Assembly: GCF_001435575.1 (NCBI RefSeq)
Contig: NZ_AZEA01000013.1
Span: 1 to 64,000 of the forward strand
Origin: Lentilactobacillus sunkii DSM 19904
Lineage (GTDB): Bacteria; Bacillota; Bacilli; Lactobacillales; Lactobacillaceae
Direction of reading: 5' to 3'
Length of the DNA: 64,000 nucleotides
Positions within the stretch are counted from its first letter, which is position 1; every line of letters begins with the position of its first letter. Positions 1-9,301 of the stretch are shown here, one piece after another. The notes beneath the pieces are model-generated. The model was given only the letters and a program-made list of their open reading frames with translations. It did not search any database and was not told where the DNA came from. The position numbers were made by a program, and so were the translations under genes.

Positions 1-257
1 GGATTCACCAACAACAGTTGACGAAGAGCCAAATTAATCGGATCGCTGGTTGATTTTATATCTGCCTGAAAGAAATATGCTTGAAGTATCCCTTCCATCC
101 CAGCAGATAATTCGTTACCTGTGTGCAACTACAAATCATATTGACGGAACAAGTGATTCCTTAAAGCGGACGGCCAAATCACTTTGGTCGACATTACATA
201 TTAAGTTTGTAGAGCTGGAATTGGTACAGATATGAACTATGCAAATACTAGCAGAGA
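1..257. other. intergenic sequence resembling an S-layer gene leader
   Basis: No convincing gene is seen here. The stretch shares two short blocks with the leader region upstream of Slp2: tatgcttgaagta (76-88, also 4059-4071) and actacaaatcatatt (128-142, also 4110-4124), spaced 52 and 51 bases apart. Since 4059-4124 lies 5' of Slp2 on the minus strand, this block probably belongs to the leader of a further S-layer gene just left of the window. That is an inference. Confidence 0.4.
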
Positions 258-1877
258 TTACTTAGCGATGTAATCAGTATTAGCGTTAGCGTCAGTTTGT
301 TGACCTGGTAATTGCAAACCAGTAGTAAATCTTTGCATTACAACTTTGACAGTGGCACCTTTGGTTTGTTGATCTGCGTTATTCTTCTTGGTAGCAGTAC
401 CATCAAATACGTAGAAGTATCGTTGGGTACCATTAGCGAGTGCTTGACCAAAGAATCCAGTCTTGTAAAGACCATTAGTCTGGTTATTGGTTGGATCAGT
501 CAATTGACCAGGAGCTGCAGTATAAGCGTTTGTAGCATCCTTGAACTGGTTGATAAACTTGGCATTTTGATTTCCACCAAGTAAATAATCATCAAAGTAA
601 TTAGATACATTAAATGTTGTTGTAGCTGTTGATGTATCTGGAAGTGCTTTTGATTGTTGATCAGGAGTCATAGCCGGATAGCCATAAGCAAAATCACTGG
701 CACTTAATGTTGAAATTGCTGAGCCTGAAGTAGTCTCATAATAGAAGGCAACCTTAGTCTGCGCAGCAGTTGGAGTAACATCAACGGTCAATGTATCGCC
801 AAACTTAGCGCTTGTAACTACTGGACTAATAGTCAAGTTAGATGCATCTGCAGCTGCTGATTTACCATCAGTAGTCTTGAATGCATAGCCAGAAGGAGCA
901 CCAGTAGTTGTCAGGTATTTGGCCAAATTATATCCACCGGCATTAACCAGCGCATTAACAGCATTGCCCTTCTTAGTACCAGTAGAAGCAGTAGTCCAAG
1001 TATTAGTCTTGTCCAAAGTCTTACCAGTCGTTACATCACGATAAGCAATCTTAACACTGGTATCAGCATTAAAGTTGTCAGTTGGTGTAACAGGTGTCGG
1101 GTTAGCTTGCTTCAAGCCACTGTACAGAATCCAGCCATTAGCTTTGCTGTTAGCTGCATCGGTAGCTTGGATCTTAACCCAAAGGTCACCTTCACGGGTA
1201 CGGGTTGTTTGATCAGTAATCGTGAAAGTAGCGTCCTTGTATGGAGTTGAGTCAGTGATTTGACGACCCTTCTTATATTGAGTCCATGCAGGGAAAGTAT
1301 AAGTTACTTCAGTACCGTCATTTGATGTACCAGGAGTAGCGATCTTGTAAGTTGCGGCTTTTTGAGTAGCGCTCAAGCCGTTAGTTTGGCCTTGAGTGTT
1401 AATTGAAGCACTTGAATTTACAGAACCGTTAGCGTCTGGATTGGCAGTTGGTGCAGTAGTTGTGTTGTATTGTGCAACACCACCACCAAAGGCATCAGCT
1501 GATTTACCACCATAGATCCAGCCACGGTAGTTGCCGTCAAATGAGACAACCTTGTAGTATACAGATCCACGATTGGTAGTTGCGACACGATAGGCACGAA
1601 CGTTGTGTTGTGAGCTCTTTGAGTTCGCAAAGCTGCCCAATACGGCTTTGCTGGCTTTAACTCGGGCACCGCGTAAAGTGCCGGCTTTCGTATACAAAGC
1701 ACTGTTACCTGTAAAGTTTACGTTACGATTAGTAGCGTCCCCACCAAGTGCTTTGTTGGAAGTAACCTTTGCGTAAGTTTTTGCGCTTGCTTGAGTAGCA
1801 TTAGCAGTACCAACTGCAGCAACTAATCCAAGGGCGGCAATACCTACGAAAAGGGACTTTTTCAAAGTATTTTTCAA
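258..1877 (-). CDS. S-layer protein (Slp1, group I)
   Basis: Secreted surface-layer subunit of about 539 residues. The start is taken as TTG at 1877 because GGAGG lies seven bases upstream and it begins the lysine-rich signal peptide MKNTLKKSLF; cleavage is likely after TQASA (residue 32). Residues 33-127 form wall-binding module 1 ending [10 protein letters not shown] Ser/Asn/Thr-rich linker follows, then module 2 (about 171-255, with [10 protein letters not shown] and [10 protein letters not shown]). From about 263 the sequence is the presumed self-assembly domain, ending NTDYIAK. In L. brevis SlpA the N-terminal part binds wall polysaccharide and the C-terminal part crystallises; the same split is inferred here. 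It is intact, in tandem with Slp2 and Slp3 of the same group. No sortase motif is seen. Confidence 0.9.
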   Translation of the reverse strand: MKNTLKKSLFVGIAALGLVAAVGTANATQASAKTYAKVTSNKALGGDATNRNVNFTGNSALYTKAGTLRGARVKASKAVLGSFANSKSSQHNVRAYRVATTNRGSVYYKVVSFDGNYRGWIYGGKSADAFGGGVAQYNTTTAPTANPDANGSVNSSASINTQGQTNGLSATQKAATYKIATPGTSNDGTEVTYTFPAWTQYKKGRQITDSTPYKDATFTITDQTTRTREGDLWVKIQATDAANSKANGWILYSGLKQANPTPVTPTDNFNADTSVKIAYRDVTTGKTLDKTNTWTTASTGTKKGNAVNALVNAGGYNLAKYLTTTGAPSGYAFKTTDGKSAAADASNLTISPVVTSAKFGDTLTVDVTPTAAQTKVAFYYETTSGSAISTLSASDFAYGYPAMTPDQQSKALPDTSTATTTFNVSNYFDDYLLGGNQNAKFINQFKDATNAYTAAPGQLTDPTNNQTNGLYKTGFFGQALANGTQRYFYVFDGTATKKNNADQQTKGATVKVVMQRFTTGLQLPGQQTDANANTDYIAK

Positions 1878-2170
1878 ATTACATTCCTCCAATATTGAAT
1901 TGTTATGATAAGTATGATCAGCGTGGTATAAGTCCTGATGTGATTCCAGAAATTACACACGTGATTAACCAACCTTTTTCAGTATATCATCTTTGAGCGA
2001 TCTTCCCAACCGAAACAAACGGACCAATAAAAATTGGTCCGTCTGTTTCAACTATTTAGTTCGGGAAAATATCGGATAAATATTGCACCTGCATCACATA
2101 AACCGCTTGATTGAATATGTGACAATCATTCAAATCAATATTGGAGGATATTAAGAATTAAATGAAATCG
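1878..2170. other. leader of Slp1 with conserved hairpin block
   Basis: Intergenic region between Slp2 and Slp1. It carries the Slp1 ribosome binding site and, at 2095-2121, a block with 23 identical bases also found at 4083-4109 upstream of Slp2. The flanking pairs differ in a compensatory way (CACATA..TATGTG here, CGCATA..TATGCG there), so a small stem-loop appears to be conserved. No gene is seen. Confidence 0.5.
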
Positions 2171-3808
2171 TTACTTTGAAACGTAATCCGTGTTGGCGTT
2201 CAAATCAGAATTCAATGAAGCAGGTGTTGTGTTGGTTGAATAACGATCGAACACGATATTAACAGTTGAACCGTTATTCATAGTTGATGCGTTGGCAGCC
2301 AATGTCTTGGTTGCGTTATATACATAGAAGTAGTGTGCTGGAGCGGATGTTGTGGACTTGGTTGAGTCAGTTTGTCCAAAGAATCCGGTTAAGCCGTTAG
2401 CAATCACGCTTGGTGTGATGATTTCATTACCGCTGGCATCCCAGATATCACTGTTCCGCTTGATCGTTTGAACACTGTTGGATGAGCTGGTGCTGTTCAA
2501 TGCTTTGGTGAAGGTCCCATCTGATCCAAAGTAACTTGAGACAGTGAATGTTCCGCTGGTTGATCCTCCGACTGGGAGTGATGAAGTCTGTGCTGACGCA
2601 GTCAATGCTGGGTAACCATATAGGAAGTCACTTGATGATAATGTTGAATTTGCATTCCCCGTGGTTGCGCTGGCAACTTCGTACTTAACTTTGGTCATTG
2701 AAGCAACAGGCGTCACATCAACGGTCAAAGTAGCACCAAACGTTGCGTTGGAAAGTGATGGCGTAACAGTAGCGTTGCTGCCGTCTGTAGCTAAATCTTT
2801 GCTGTCAGTCGTGGTGATCTTGTAACCGGATGGCGCACCCTTACTATAGATGTACTTACCAATTGTTTGACCGTCAGAGTTGGTATAGTTAACGGCACTG
2901 CCACCCTCTTTGGTGCTTGATGATGAAGTTGTCCATGTGTTGGTTGTTGAAAGTGTCTTACCGGTTGAAGTATCACGGTAGGCAATCTTCACACTGGTAT
3001 CCGCGTTAAATGTTGATACCGGTGTGGTTGTGTAGGTCGTCAAGCCACTGTACTTAATCCAGCCGTTCGCTTTACTGTTGGCTGAATCAGTCGCTTCAAT
3101 TTTGACCCACAAATCACCTTCACGGGTACGGGTGGTTTCATCAGTAATCTTAAAGGTTGCGTCCTTATATGGAGTTGAGTCGGTAATAACCCGGCCCTTC
3201 TTGTATTGTGTCCATGCAGGATAGCTGTATGTGACTTCAGTACCATCATTTGTTGTTCCTGGAGTGGCAATCTTATAAGTGGCAGCCTTTTGAGCAGTGG
3301 TTAATGCTGAAGTCTGGCTTGCCTGAGATGAGGTGGTTGAATATGAAGAAGCTGATGAACTGGTGTCAGTTGACGCCGTTGGATCAGTAGTTGTGTTATA
3401 GTCTTTCAACCCACCGGCATATGCTGAGGTTGACTTCCCACCGTAGATCCAGCCGCGGTATGTACCGTCAAACGATACAACCTTGTAGTAAACGGAACCG
3501 CGATTAGTCGTAGCGACCTTGTATGCCCGCCAGTTCTTCTCGCTGCTCTTGGAAGTTGAGAGGTTTGATAAAGTTGCTTTGGTGGCAACTGTCTTGGCCC
3601 CCTTCAAAGTTCCGGCTTTGGTATACAATGCATTGGTTCCGTTGACGTTCACGTTACGGGTCGTCCCGTCTGTCGTTAAGGTCTTGTTGCTGGTTACCTT
3701 AGCATATGACTTGGCACTCGCATTAGTTGCGTTGACCGTTCCGGCAATTGCGACAAAGCTTAATGCAGCAATTCCTGTATATATAGATCTTTTTAGATTT
3801 TTATTCAT
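2171..3808 (-). CDS. S-layer protein (Slp2, group I)
   Basis: About 545-residue S-layer subunit starting at ATG 3808 ([12 protein letters not shown]), nine bases after AAAGGAGG. It has a signal peptide cleaved near NASA/KSYAK, two conserved wall-binding modules ([28 protein letters not shown] motif; then [10 protein letters not shown] and [12 protein letters not shown]) and a Ser/Thr-rich linker. The C-terminal domain opens with [20 protein letters not shown] and ends NTDYVSK. Its architecture matches Slp1 but the assembly domain is clearly diverged, so the two would display different surfaces. The gene is intact. Confidence 0.9.
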   Translation of the reverse strand: MNKNLKRSIYTGIAALSFVAIAGTVNATNASAKSYAKVTSNKTLTTDGTTRNVNVNGTNALYTKAGTLKGAKTVATKATLSNLSTSKSSEKNWRAYKVATTNRGSVYYKVVSFDGTYRGWIYGGKSTSAYAGGLKDYNTTTDPTASTDTSSSASSYSTTSSQASQTSALTTAQKAATYKIATPGTTNDGTEVTYSYPAWTQYKKGRVITDSTPYKDATFKITDETTRTREGDLWVKIEATDSANSKANGWIKYSGLTTYTTTPVSTFNADTSVKIAYRDTSTGKTLSTTNTWTTSSSSTKEGGSAVNYTNSDGQTIGKYIYSKGAPSGYKITTTDSKDLATDGSNATVTPSLSNATFGATLTVDVTPVASMTKVKYEVASATTGNANSTLSSSDFLYGYPALTASAQTSSLPVGGSTSGTFTVSSYFGSDGTFTKALNSTSSSNSVQTIKRNSDIWDASGNEIITPSVIANGLTGFFGQTDSTKSTTSAPAHYFYVYNATKTLAANASTMNNGSTVNIVFDRYSTNTTPASLNSDLNANTDYVSK

Positions 3809-4271
3809 TTTTGTTCCTCCTTTTAAAGAATACATATAGTATATCTTGTTTGAGGAACAGTGATATTACGGAGTTTAAACAAGTTTCTTAAGTTGTTACA
3901 CGAATATTGCATGTATAAAACAATGCAACAAAAGTGCATAGATATACTTAAATTTTGTATATTTTAAGGTTAGGTTAAGTTTGTGGGTTTCTGTACCAAA
4001 AAGGCGGATCGAAATTAATCGACCCGCCCCTTTGAACTCTAAATTTTTACGGATGAAGTATGCTTGAAGTACGTCATCCACTCGCATAAACCGCTTGATT
4101 GAATATGCGACTACAAATCATATTTTTATCATATTGGATTGAACAATTTTTAATTAACAAGGGGGCCGGCCGGCTACTACTCCGGTCGAACCCCCCTATT
4201 AACTTGTAGAGATATGCTGTGTTATGGAGCTTGGAATAGATGTGTTTGAAAATTGATGATCAGATTAAAAA
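3809..4271. other. Slp2 leader region and Slp3 3' region
   Basis: A 463-base gap without a convincing gene. It contains the Slp2 ribosome binding site, the leader block shared with 2095-2121 (at 4083-4109), the tatgcttgaagta / actacaaatcatatt blocks shared with the window start, and a GC-rich hairpin at 4161-4196 that is probably the 3' end of the Slp3 transcript. A 63-residue reading frame here (3896-4087) has no family character and is not called. Confidence 0.5.
4161..4196 (-). terminator. GC-rich hairpin downstream of Slp3
   Basis: GGGGG..CCCCC stem with a second GGCCGG/CCGGTC stem inside. The T-run on the minus strand is weak, so termination efficiency is uncertain. It contains a GGCCGGCC octamer that stands out from the AT-rich surroundings. 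Confidence 0.5.
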
Positions 4272-5835
4272 CTACTTTGCGATGTAATCAGTGTTTGCGT
4301 TAGCATCTTTAGTTGCTTCAGCAGGCAATTGAGTACTTGTTACATACTTTTGCAATACGACTTTGATTGTGTTGCCTTTTGCTTGGTTAGATGCGTTATT
4401 ACTCAAAGTATCTGCAGAGTTGTATACATAGAAGTAACGTTGAGTACCATTGTTAAGTGCTTGACCGAAGAAACCAGTCTTGTCCTTACCAGTAGTACTT
4501 GTTGTCTTAGAAGCATCAGCTAATGATCCGGCTTTTGCACCATAATTGTTAACAGCTTTGTTAAATGCTGTTTCAAATGGACCGTTCTCGTTAAAGAATT
4601 TAGTGGTAGTAAATGAAGTATCAGTTGACTTGCCAAGAGCAGTTGTTTGAGCATCACTTGTCAATGCTGGATAGCCGTATGCAAAGTCAGATGACTTCAA
4701 AGCAGTTAATGAACCGCCGGCAGTGTCTTCTGAGTAAAAGGCAACTTTAAGTGCTGCAGTTGCTGCAGGTGTAACGTCAACGGTGATCGTATCACCAAAT
4801 TTGGCATTATCGAATGATGGAACAGCAGTAGGATTGTCTTTGTTAGTCAAAGAATATCCTGATACAGAAGCACTCTTAACGAAGTCAGCTAAACCATAAC
4901 CGCCTGCGTTAACCTTGCTGGTGACACTGTCACCCTTCTTGGTATCAGTTGATGCTGTTGTCCAAGTGTTGGTCTTATCAAGTGTCTTACCAGTGGTAAC
5001 ATCACGATAAGCAATCTTAACACTCTTGTTAGCATCAAAGTTATCAGTTGGAGTGGTAGTTGCAGTAGTTAACCCACTGTACTTGATCCAGCCATTAGCT
5101 TTGCTGTTTGCGTTATCAGTTGCTTCAACCTTAACCCATAAGTCGCCTTCACGAGTACGAGTAGTTTGGTCGGTAATCTTGAATGTTGCGTCCTTGTATG
5201 GAGTTGAGTCGGTAATTACGCGGCCCTTCTTGTATTGAGTCCATGCAGGGAATGTGTAAGTTACTTCAGTACCATCATTTGATGTACCTGGAGTAGCAAT
5301 CTTGTAGGTTGCTGATTTTTGTGCATCAGTCAACGCAGTAGTTTGAGTACTGGTTGAAGTTGATGCAGCTGAGCTTGATGATGAACCGTTAGTGTTTGCA
5401 GCGGCTGCTTATGCCGGTTGTGTTGTATGAAGCAACACCACCGGCATAAGCAGATGCTGACTTACCACCATAAATCCAGCCACGGTATTGGCCGTCAAAA
5501 GAAACAACCTTGTAGTAAACTGATCCACGGTTAGTAGTAGCTACACGGTAAGCACGAACGTTGTTCTTTGAGTCCTTGCCTTGGCCAAAAGTAGCTAAAG
5601 TTGACTTGCCGGCTACCACTTGGGCACCCTTTAATGTACCTGCTTTAGTATATAAAGCAGCATTACCGTTAAAGTTAACGTTACGGTTAGTTGCATCGCC
5701 AGTCAAAGCTTTGTTAGAAGTGATCTTGGCATATGTCTTTGCACTTGCTTGAGTAGCATTTGCAGTTCCAGCAACGGCAACGAAGCTAAGAGCGGCAAGT
5801 CCTACGAAGAGTGACTTTTTCAATGATTTCTTCAA
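4272..5835 (-). pseudogene. S-layer protein Slp3, frameshifted (group I)
   Basis: A group I S-layer gene broken in the linker between its two wall-binding modules. The 5' part starts at TTG 5835 (GGAGG upstream, [12 protein letters not shown]) and runs in frame through module 1 to a stop at 5389, giving about 148 residues. The rest (module 2, YRDVTTGKTLDK.. assembly domain, ending NTDYIAK at 4272) continues in another frame. The whole span is 1564 bases, a multiple of three plus one. The break lies at the distal edge of a 21-base inverted repeat (5405-5453). The downstream part has no ribosome binding site of its own. It could be a true pseudogene, an OFF variant or an assembly error. Confidence 0.85.
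5405..5453. repeat. near-perfect inverted repeat at the Slp3 frameshift
   Basis: Arms 5405-5425 and 5433-5453 pair over 21 bases with one mismatch around the 7-base loop tatgaag. One arm encodes the conserved [12 protein letters not shown] segment. The other arm, just downstream in the gene, includes the bases that spoil the reading frame. Other group I paralogues lack the second arm. This is the pattern expected from a template-switch (quasipalindrome correction) mutation. Confidence 0.85.
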
Positions 5836-6294
5836 GTTAATTCCTCCAATTTGATCCAAATAGTTCTGTTAAGCGCGCATAACAAGACGTGATATTACTA
5901 AAAGTAGCCAAACTTTTTATTGGCAGTAATATTTCACTGGTAAGACTTTATCACATATTTGAAGAAAAATGTATATTTGTGGGAAACGTTCACAAAAAAG
6001 TCACATTTATACGGACAAATAAAACGGCTGTATGTCACTGATGACGTGAAGTAATTCGTATTACTAGTCAAAAATTTGTTATTTTAAATGTGCATATTTT
6101 GTGTATAAAGTGTGAAGATTTTGTGAACATGTTCGATTGGTTAATTAAATATGGGCAATTAATAACATAAGTCGTTATCTTTAGATAGAGTACGTTCTTT
6201 TTCTTTATAACCCGACATACCTATTTGGAGCAAAATAAAACGACCTTCAACATCCGCGAAGATGCTGAAGGTCGTTATTTAAGTTAATTCGTAA
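5836..6294. other. Slp3 leader region and Slp4 terminator
   Basis: A 459-base AT-rich gap. Near Slp3 it has an imperfect hairpin at 5889-5937 (GTGATATTACT.. pairing with AGTAATATTTCAC, plus GCCAA/TTGGC inside), which would lie in the Slp3 mRNA leader. Its far end carries the Slp4 terminator. No gene is seen. Confidence 0.5.
6239..6276 (-). terminator. terminator of Slp4
   Basis: Perfect outer stem AACGACCTTCA / TGAAGGTCGTT with an inner CATC/GATG pairing, followed on the minus strand by a T-rich run. It lies 18 bases beyond the Slp4 stop. Confidence 0.85.
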
Positions 6295-8154
6295 TTACTT
6301 TGCTGTAGAAGTTGCGTTTGGATCTGTAAATCCCGCAAATGAATATAATACATTAACAGGTGTACCATATTTTCCACCAATATTGGCTGGTAAGATATAG
6401 CTAATTCCATCGTATGTTTTGAGCTTCAAACTATCACCACTGCCAACAAATTGAACATACTTCGGTGACTTGAGTGACCCCAGTCCATTAGTATACATGT
6501 ATCCACTAAGGTCAGTCAGTGCGAAGCTTTGTCCAGCAGGACCAGAAAAGCCATCCAGCTTAACACCTGTTGAATTATACTGAGTTGCTGCGGCAAGGTA
6601 TAGTGCTTTATTAAGCGCCGTAACTTTGTCTGGTTGACTCTTAATTCGATTGATCAAAGCAGTAGCAGATGCTGAATCACTCTGAAGCGCGCTTGATGTA
6701 AAGGTCTTAGGGTCGTTTTGAAGATCAACTGATGCAGTTGCAGTACTGTATTCAGAGGTAGTCCCTTGCAGAGTAATCCAATTCGTAATACTTGAGAGTG
6801 ACGTAGCCATTGGCACAATCGTAGAAGTTGCTTTCTGTACAGCCACAACATAAACGTCAACTGAACCGCCAAATGATCCACGGGCAATTGTATCAACCTG
6901 AGCTGCAGTCAAAGCATTGTTGGCAAGTGAATAGCCGCTATTACTTAATGCTGAGTTAATCTGGTTGGTAATACTTGACTGGTCATTTGAATCCAATGTC
7001 CATAATGTACTGTTGGATACTGATGAGCCAACGTTCTTACCCTTGGTAGCACCATTCTTAACCCAGTCAGTTGACTTGAGGAATGTGCCATCCGGCTTGA
7101 GTAAGTTGATTCGAACAGTGTTGTCAGCGATTGCAGCAGTCTTATTAACCGCAATGTTAACTGAACCGCCAAATGTTGCTTGGGCGATTTGAGCGACTTG
7201 TGATGATGACAAGTTGCTTAAATTATAATTGGTTCCGCTGAGTTCACTTCTGATTTTAGCTTCAATAGCGGATTGATCGCTTGAAGGAATGGTCCAAGCG
7301 TTGTTGGTAAATGACCCAAATTGGCTGCCCTTTGCGGCACCGTTTCGAACGTAATCAAAGGTCTTCACAACTGTTGAATTGTTGCTTGGATCAACCAAGT
7401 TAATTCGAATTGCATTATCAGCGACCGGAGCCACTGGTGTTGATGTTGGAGTTAAGCCACTAAATAAAATCCAGCCATTTGCGGGTGAATTGGCATTAGT
7501 GGTATCCACGATGTGAACCCACTGATCTTTTTCACGGGTTCTGGTGCCCACCTTATCAATTTTGAATTGGCTGTTGGCATAAGGTGATGAATCGGTAATT
7601 GCCCGACCAACCTTATACTGAGTCCATGCTGGTTCTTTGTAAGTAACCGTCTTGCCATCGTTGGTAACCCCAGGATTGGCAATCTTATAGGTTGCGTTCT
7701 GCTGGGCAGTGGTCAACGTTGACAGGAATTGGTTGTCAAATGTGGTGTAGTTGGTTAATCCACCGGCAAAGTTTGATACGCTCTTGCCACCATAGATCCA
7801 ACCACGATACTGGCCATTAAAAGTCACAACTTTATAGTAGACCGAGCCACGATTAGTCTTGGCAACTTGATATGCCCGAACGTTATTTTGTGAAATGTTC
7901 GAGTTAGCCAAGCTCATTAAAGTAGATTGATTGGCAACTTTCTTGGCACCCTTCAAAGTACCGGCCTTGGTGTATAAAGCACTGCCTCCGGTAAAGTTAA
8001 CATTTCGCAATGTTGACGGAGTTGTCAGCTTGGTATTTGATACAACCTTGGCATAACTTTTGGCATTTGCCAATGTTGCGTTAACCGATCCGGCAACTGT
8101 CAGTGCGCCTAAAGCGGCGATCCCCAATAACAGTGATTTCTTAGTAAACTTCAT
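6295..8154 (-). CDS. S-layer protein (Slp4, group II)
   Basis: About 619-residue S-layer subunit. Two ATG codons are adjacent (8157, 8154); the second is better spaced from GGAGG. Signal peptide, then the two conserved wall-binding modules ([44 protein letters not shown]). The C-terminal part differs from group I: it has two tandem repeats of about 100 residues, each opening DNxxRINLxxPxG/N and closing FGGSV, then a unique end domain finishing in PVNVLYSF..TAK. Slp5 and Slp6 share this repeat pair and Slp7 has one copy. It is divergent from the nuclease gene at 8372. Confidence 0.9.
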   Translation of the reverse strand: MKFTKKSLLLGIAALGALTVAGSVNATLANAKSYAKVVSNTKLTTPSTLRNVNFTGGSALYTKAGTLKGAKKVANQSTLMSLANSNISQNNVRAYQVAKTNRGSVYYKVVTFNGQYRGWIYGGKSVSNFAGGLTNYTTFDNQFLSTLTTAQQNATYKIANPGVTNDGKTVTYKEPAWTQYKVGRAITDSSPYANSQFKIDKVGTRTREKDQWVHIVDTTNANSPANGWILFSGLTPTSTPVAPVADNAIRINLVDPSNNSTVVKTFDYVRNGAAKGSQFGSFTNNAWTIPSSDQSAIEAKIRSELSGTNYNLSNLSSSQVAQIAQATFGGSVNIAVNKTAAIADNTVRINLLKPDGTFLKSTDWVKNGATKGKNVGSSVSNSTLWTLDSNDQSSITNQINSALSNSGYSLANNALTAAQVDTIARGSFGGSVDVYVVAVQKATSTIVPMATSLSSITNWITLQGTTSEYSTATASVDLQNDPKTFTSSALQSDSASATALINRIKSQPDKVTALNKALYLAAATQYNSTGVKLDGFSGPAGQSFALTDLSGYMYTNGLGSLKSPKYVQFVGSGDSLKLKTYDGISYILPANIGGKYGTPVNVLYSFAGFTDPNATSTAK

Positions 8155-8371
8155 CATAATCCTCCTGTACCCCTCTATATTTACTGATTACCTTAATAAT
8201 ATATGACTATTAATAAGTAATCAACAGAAAAGCAAATTAGTATTGAAATCGGGTACAATTATGACAAATGTGTGCATGTGGTAGTTGCAAATCGTAAATT
8301 TATAATTATTGAAAATATCACTTTAATGATAAAATTATAAGCGTTCATAAAACCATATTGGAGGAGTATTT
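8155..8371. promoter_or_regulatory. divergent promoter region of Slp4 and nuclease
   Basis: A 217-base AT-rich spacer between divergently transcribed genes. It must hold both promoters. Several AT-rich hexamers could serve, but I cannot single out one convincing pair. GGAGGAGT precedes the nuclease ATG. Confidence 0.4.
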
Positions 8372-9241
8372 ATGAAGAAAATCATCTACTGCTTTTTACT
8401 GACGGTCATGATGGTCGGCGGTGTCAGTTATACGGCCCCAGATAACGCATCGGCCACCACATACGTATACATAACCAGGACGGGAAAGCATTATTTCTAC
8501 CACCGCCACAATCGCGGGTTGAATCGGGCCAAGAAAGTCTATCGCGTGCCCCTTTCGGAAGCTAAACAAAGGGGTTTGACGCTGGCAAAAACCGACTTCA
8601 ATCCTTACAAGGGAAGAAAGACCACGCGCAAGAAGGCAAACCGAACCAGGAAGAAGGCCCGGCGAGTCAGCAATAAGCCGATTAAGGTCAGTGGTCATCA
8701 GATTGTGATCATCAATCATAACCGGCCGAAGTTCTCCAAGAGCACCCTTTCACGGAAACACGGCTCATGGCAGCGATACGGAAACCTGGATTTCTTAAAC
8801 CGGGCAACCACTGCCAATGCCATGTTGAACAAACGATTGATGCCGACCGGCCAACGTGAACCGCTGTACGTCGACCCCACCGGCTGGCACAACAAGCGAA
8901 TTAATGGTGGCTGGCTGTACAACCGTTGTCACCTGATCGGTTACCAATTGACCGGCCAGAATAACAATCTCAAGAATTTGATTACCGGAACCCGGTCATT
9001 GAACACGCCATGCATGTTGAAGTATGAAAATCAGGTGGCCTATTACCTTCGTGGCAGTTACAAACACTACATCCGCTATCAGGTAAGACCAGTATTCAAA
9101 GGCCATGATCTATTAGCCCGCGGCGTTCAAATGCAGGGTAAATCGATCGGAAGCAATCGGGTTCATTTCAATGTATATATCAAAAATATTCAACCAGGCG
9201 TTAAACTCAATTACAAGACTGGAACAAGTCGCGTTGGTTAA
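8372..9241 (+). CDS. secreted DNA/RNA non-specific endonuclease (DNA-entry nuclease type)
   Basis: A 289-residue exported protein with a signal peptide (about 1-29) and a very basic region at 80-100 that could bind nucleic acid. The catalytic core has NRCHLIGYQL (His187 as general base) and the Asn-rich metal-site segment NNNLKNL (197-203) followed by GTR. These match the EndA / NUC1 beta-beta-alpha-metal family, in which the usual DRGH is varied to NRCH in many lactobacilli. Probable roles are degradation of extracellular DNA for nutrition, biofilm control or uptake; no competence gene adjoins it. It is the only plus-strand gene inside the left S-layer array. Confidence 0.85.
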   Translation: MKKIIYCFLLTVMMVGGVSYTAPDNASATTYVYITRTGKHYFYHRHNRGLNRAKKVYRVPLSEAKQRGLTLAKTDFNPYKGRKTTRKKANRTRKKARRVSNKPIKVSGHQIVIINHNRPKFSKSTLSRKHGSWQRYGNLDFLNRATTANAMLNKRLMPTGQREPLYVDPTGWHNKRINGGWLYNRCHLIGYQLTGQNNNLKNLITGTRSLNTPCMLKYENQVAYYLRGSYKHYIRYQVRPVFKGHDLLARGVQMQGKSIGSNRVHFNVYIKNIQPGVKLNYKTGTSRVG

Positions 9242-9259
9242 TTAAACAAATCTATAAAA

Positions 9260-9289
9260 CAAGGGCATCCCTCAATTGGGATGCCCTTG
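9260..9289. terminator. bidirectional terminator between nuclease and Slp5
   Basis: Perfect stem CAAGGGCATCCC / GGGATGCCCTTG flanked by A/T runs on both sides. It serves convergent genes ending at 9241 and 9302. Confidence 0.9.
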
Positions 9290-9301
9290 TTTGTTAATGA
9301 A

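Noticed and set aside
50-235. 61-residue reading frame at the window start
   Set aside because: No ribosome binding site or family character; the sequence resembles S-layer leader DNA.
3519-3839. Long plus-strand reading frame opposite the Slp2 N-terminus, and similar antisense frames in other S-layer genes
   Set aside because: They recur opposite the same conserved region in each paralogue, lack ribosome binding sites and reflect codon bias of the real genes.
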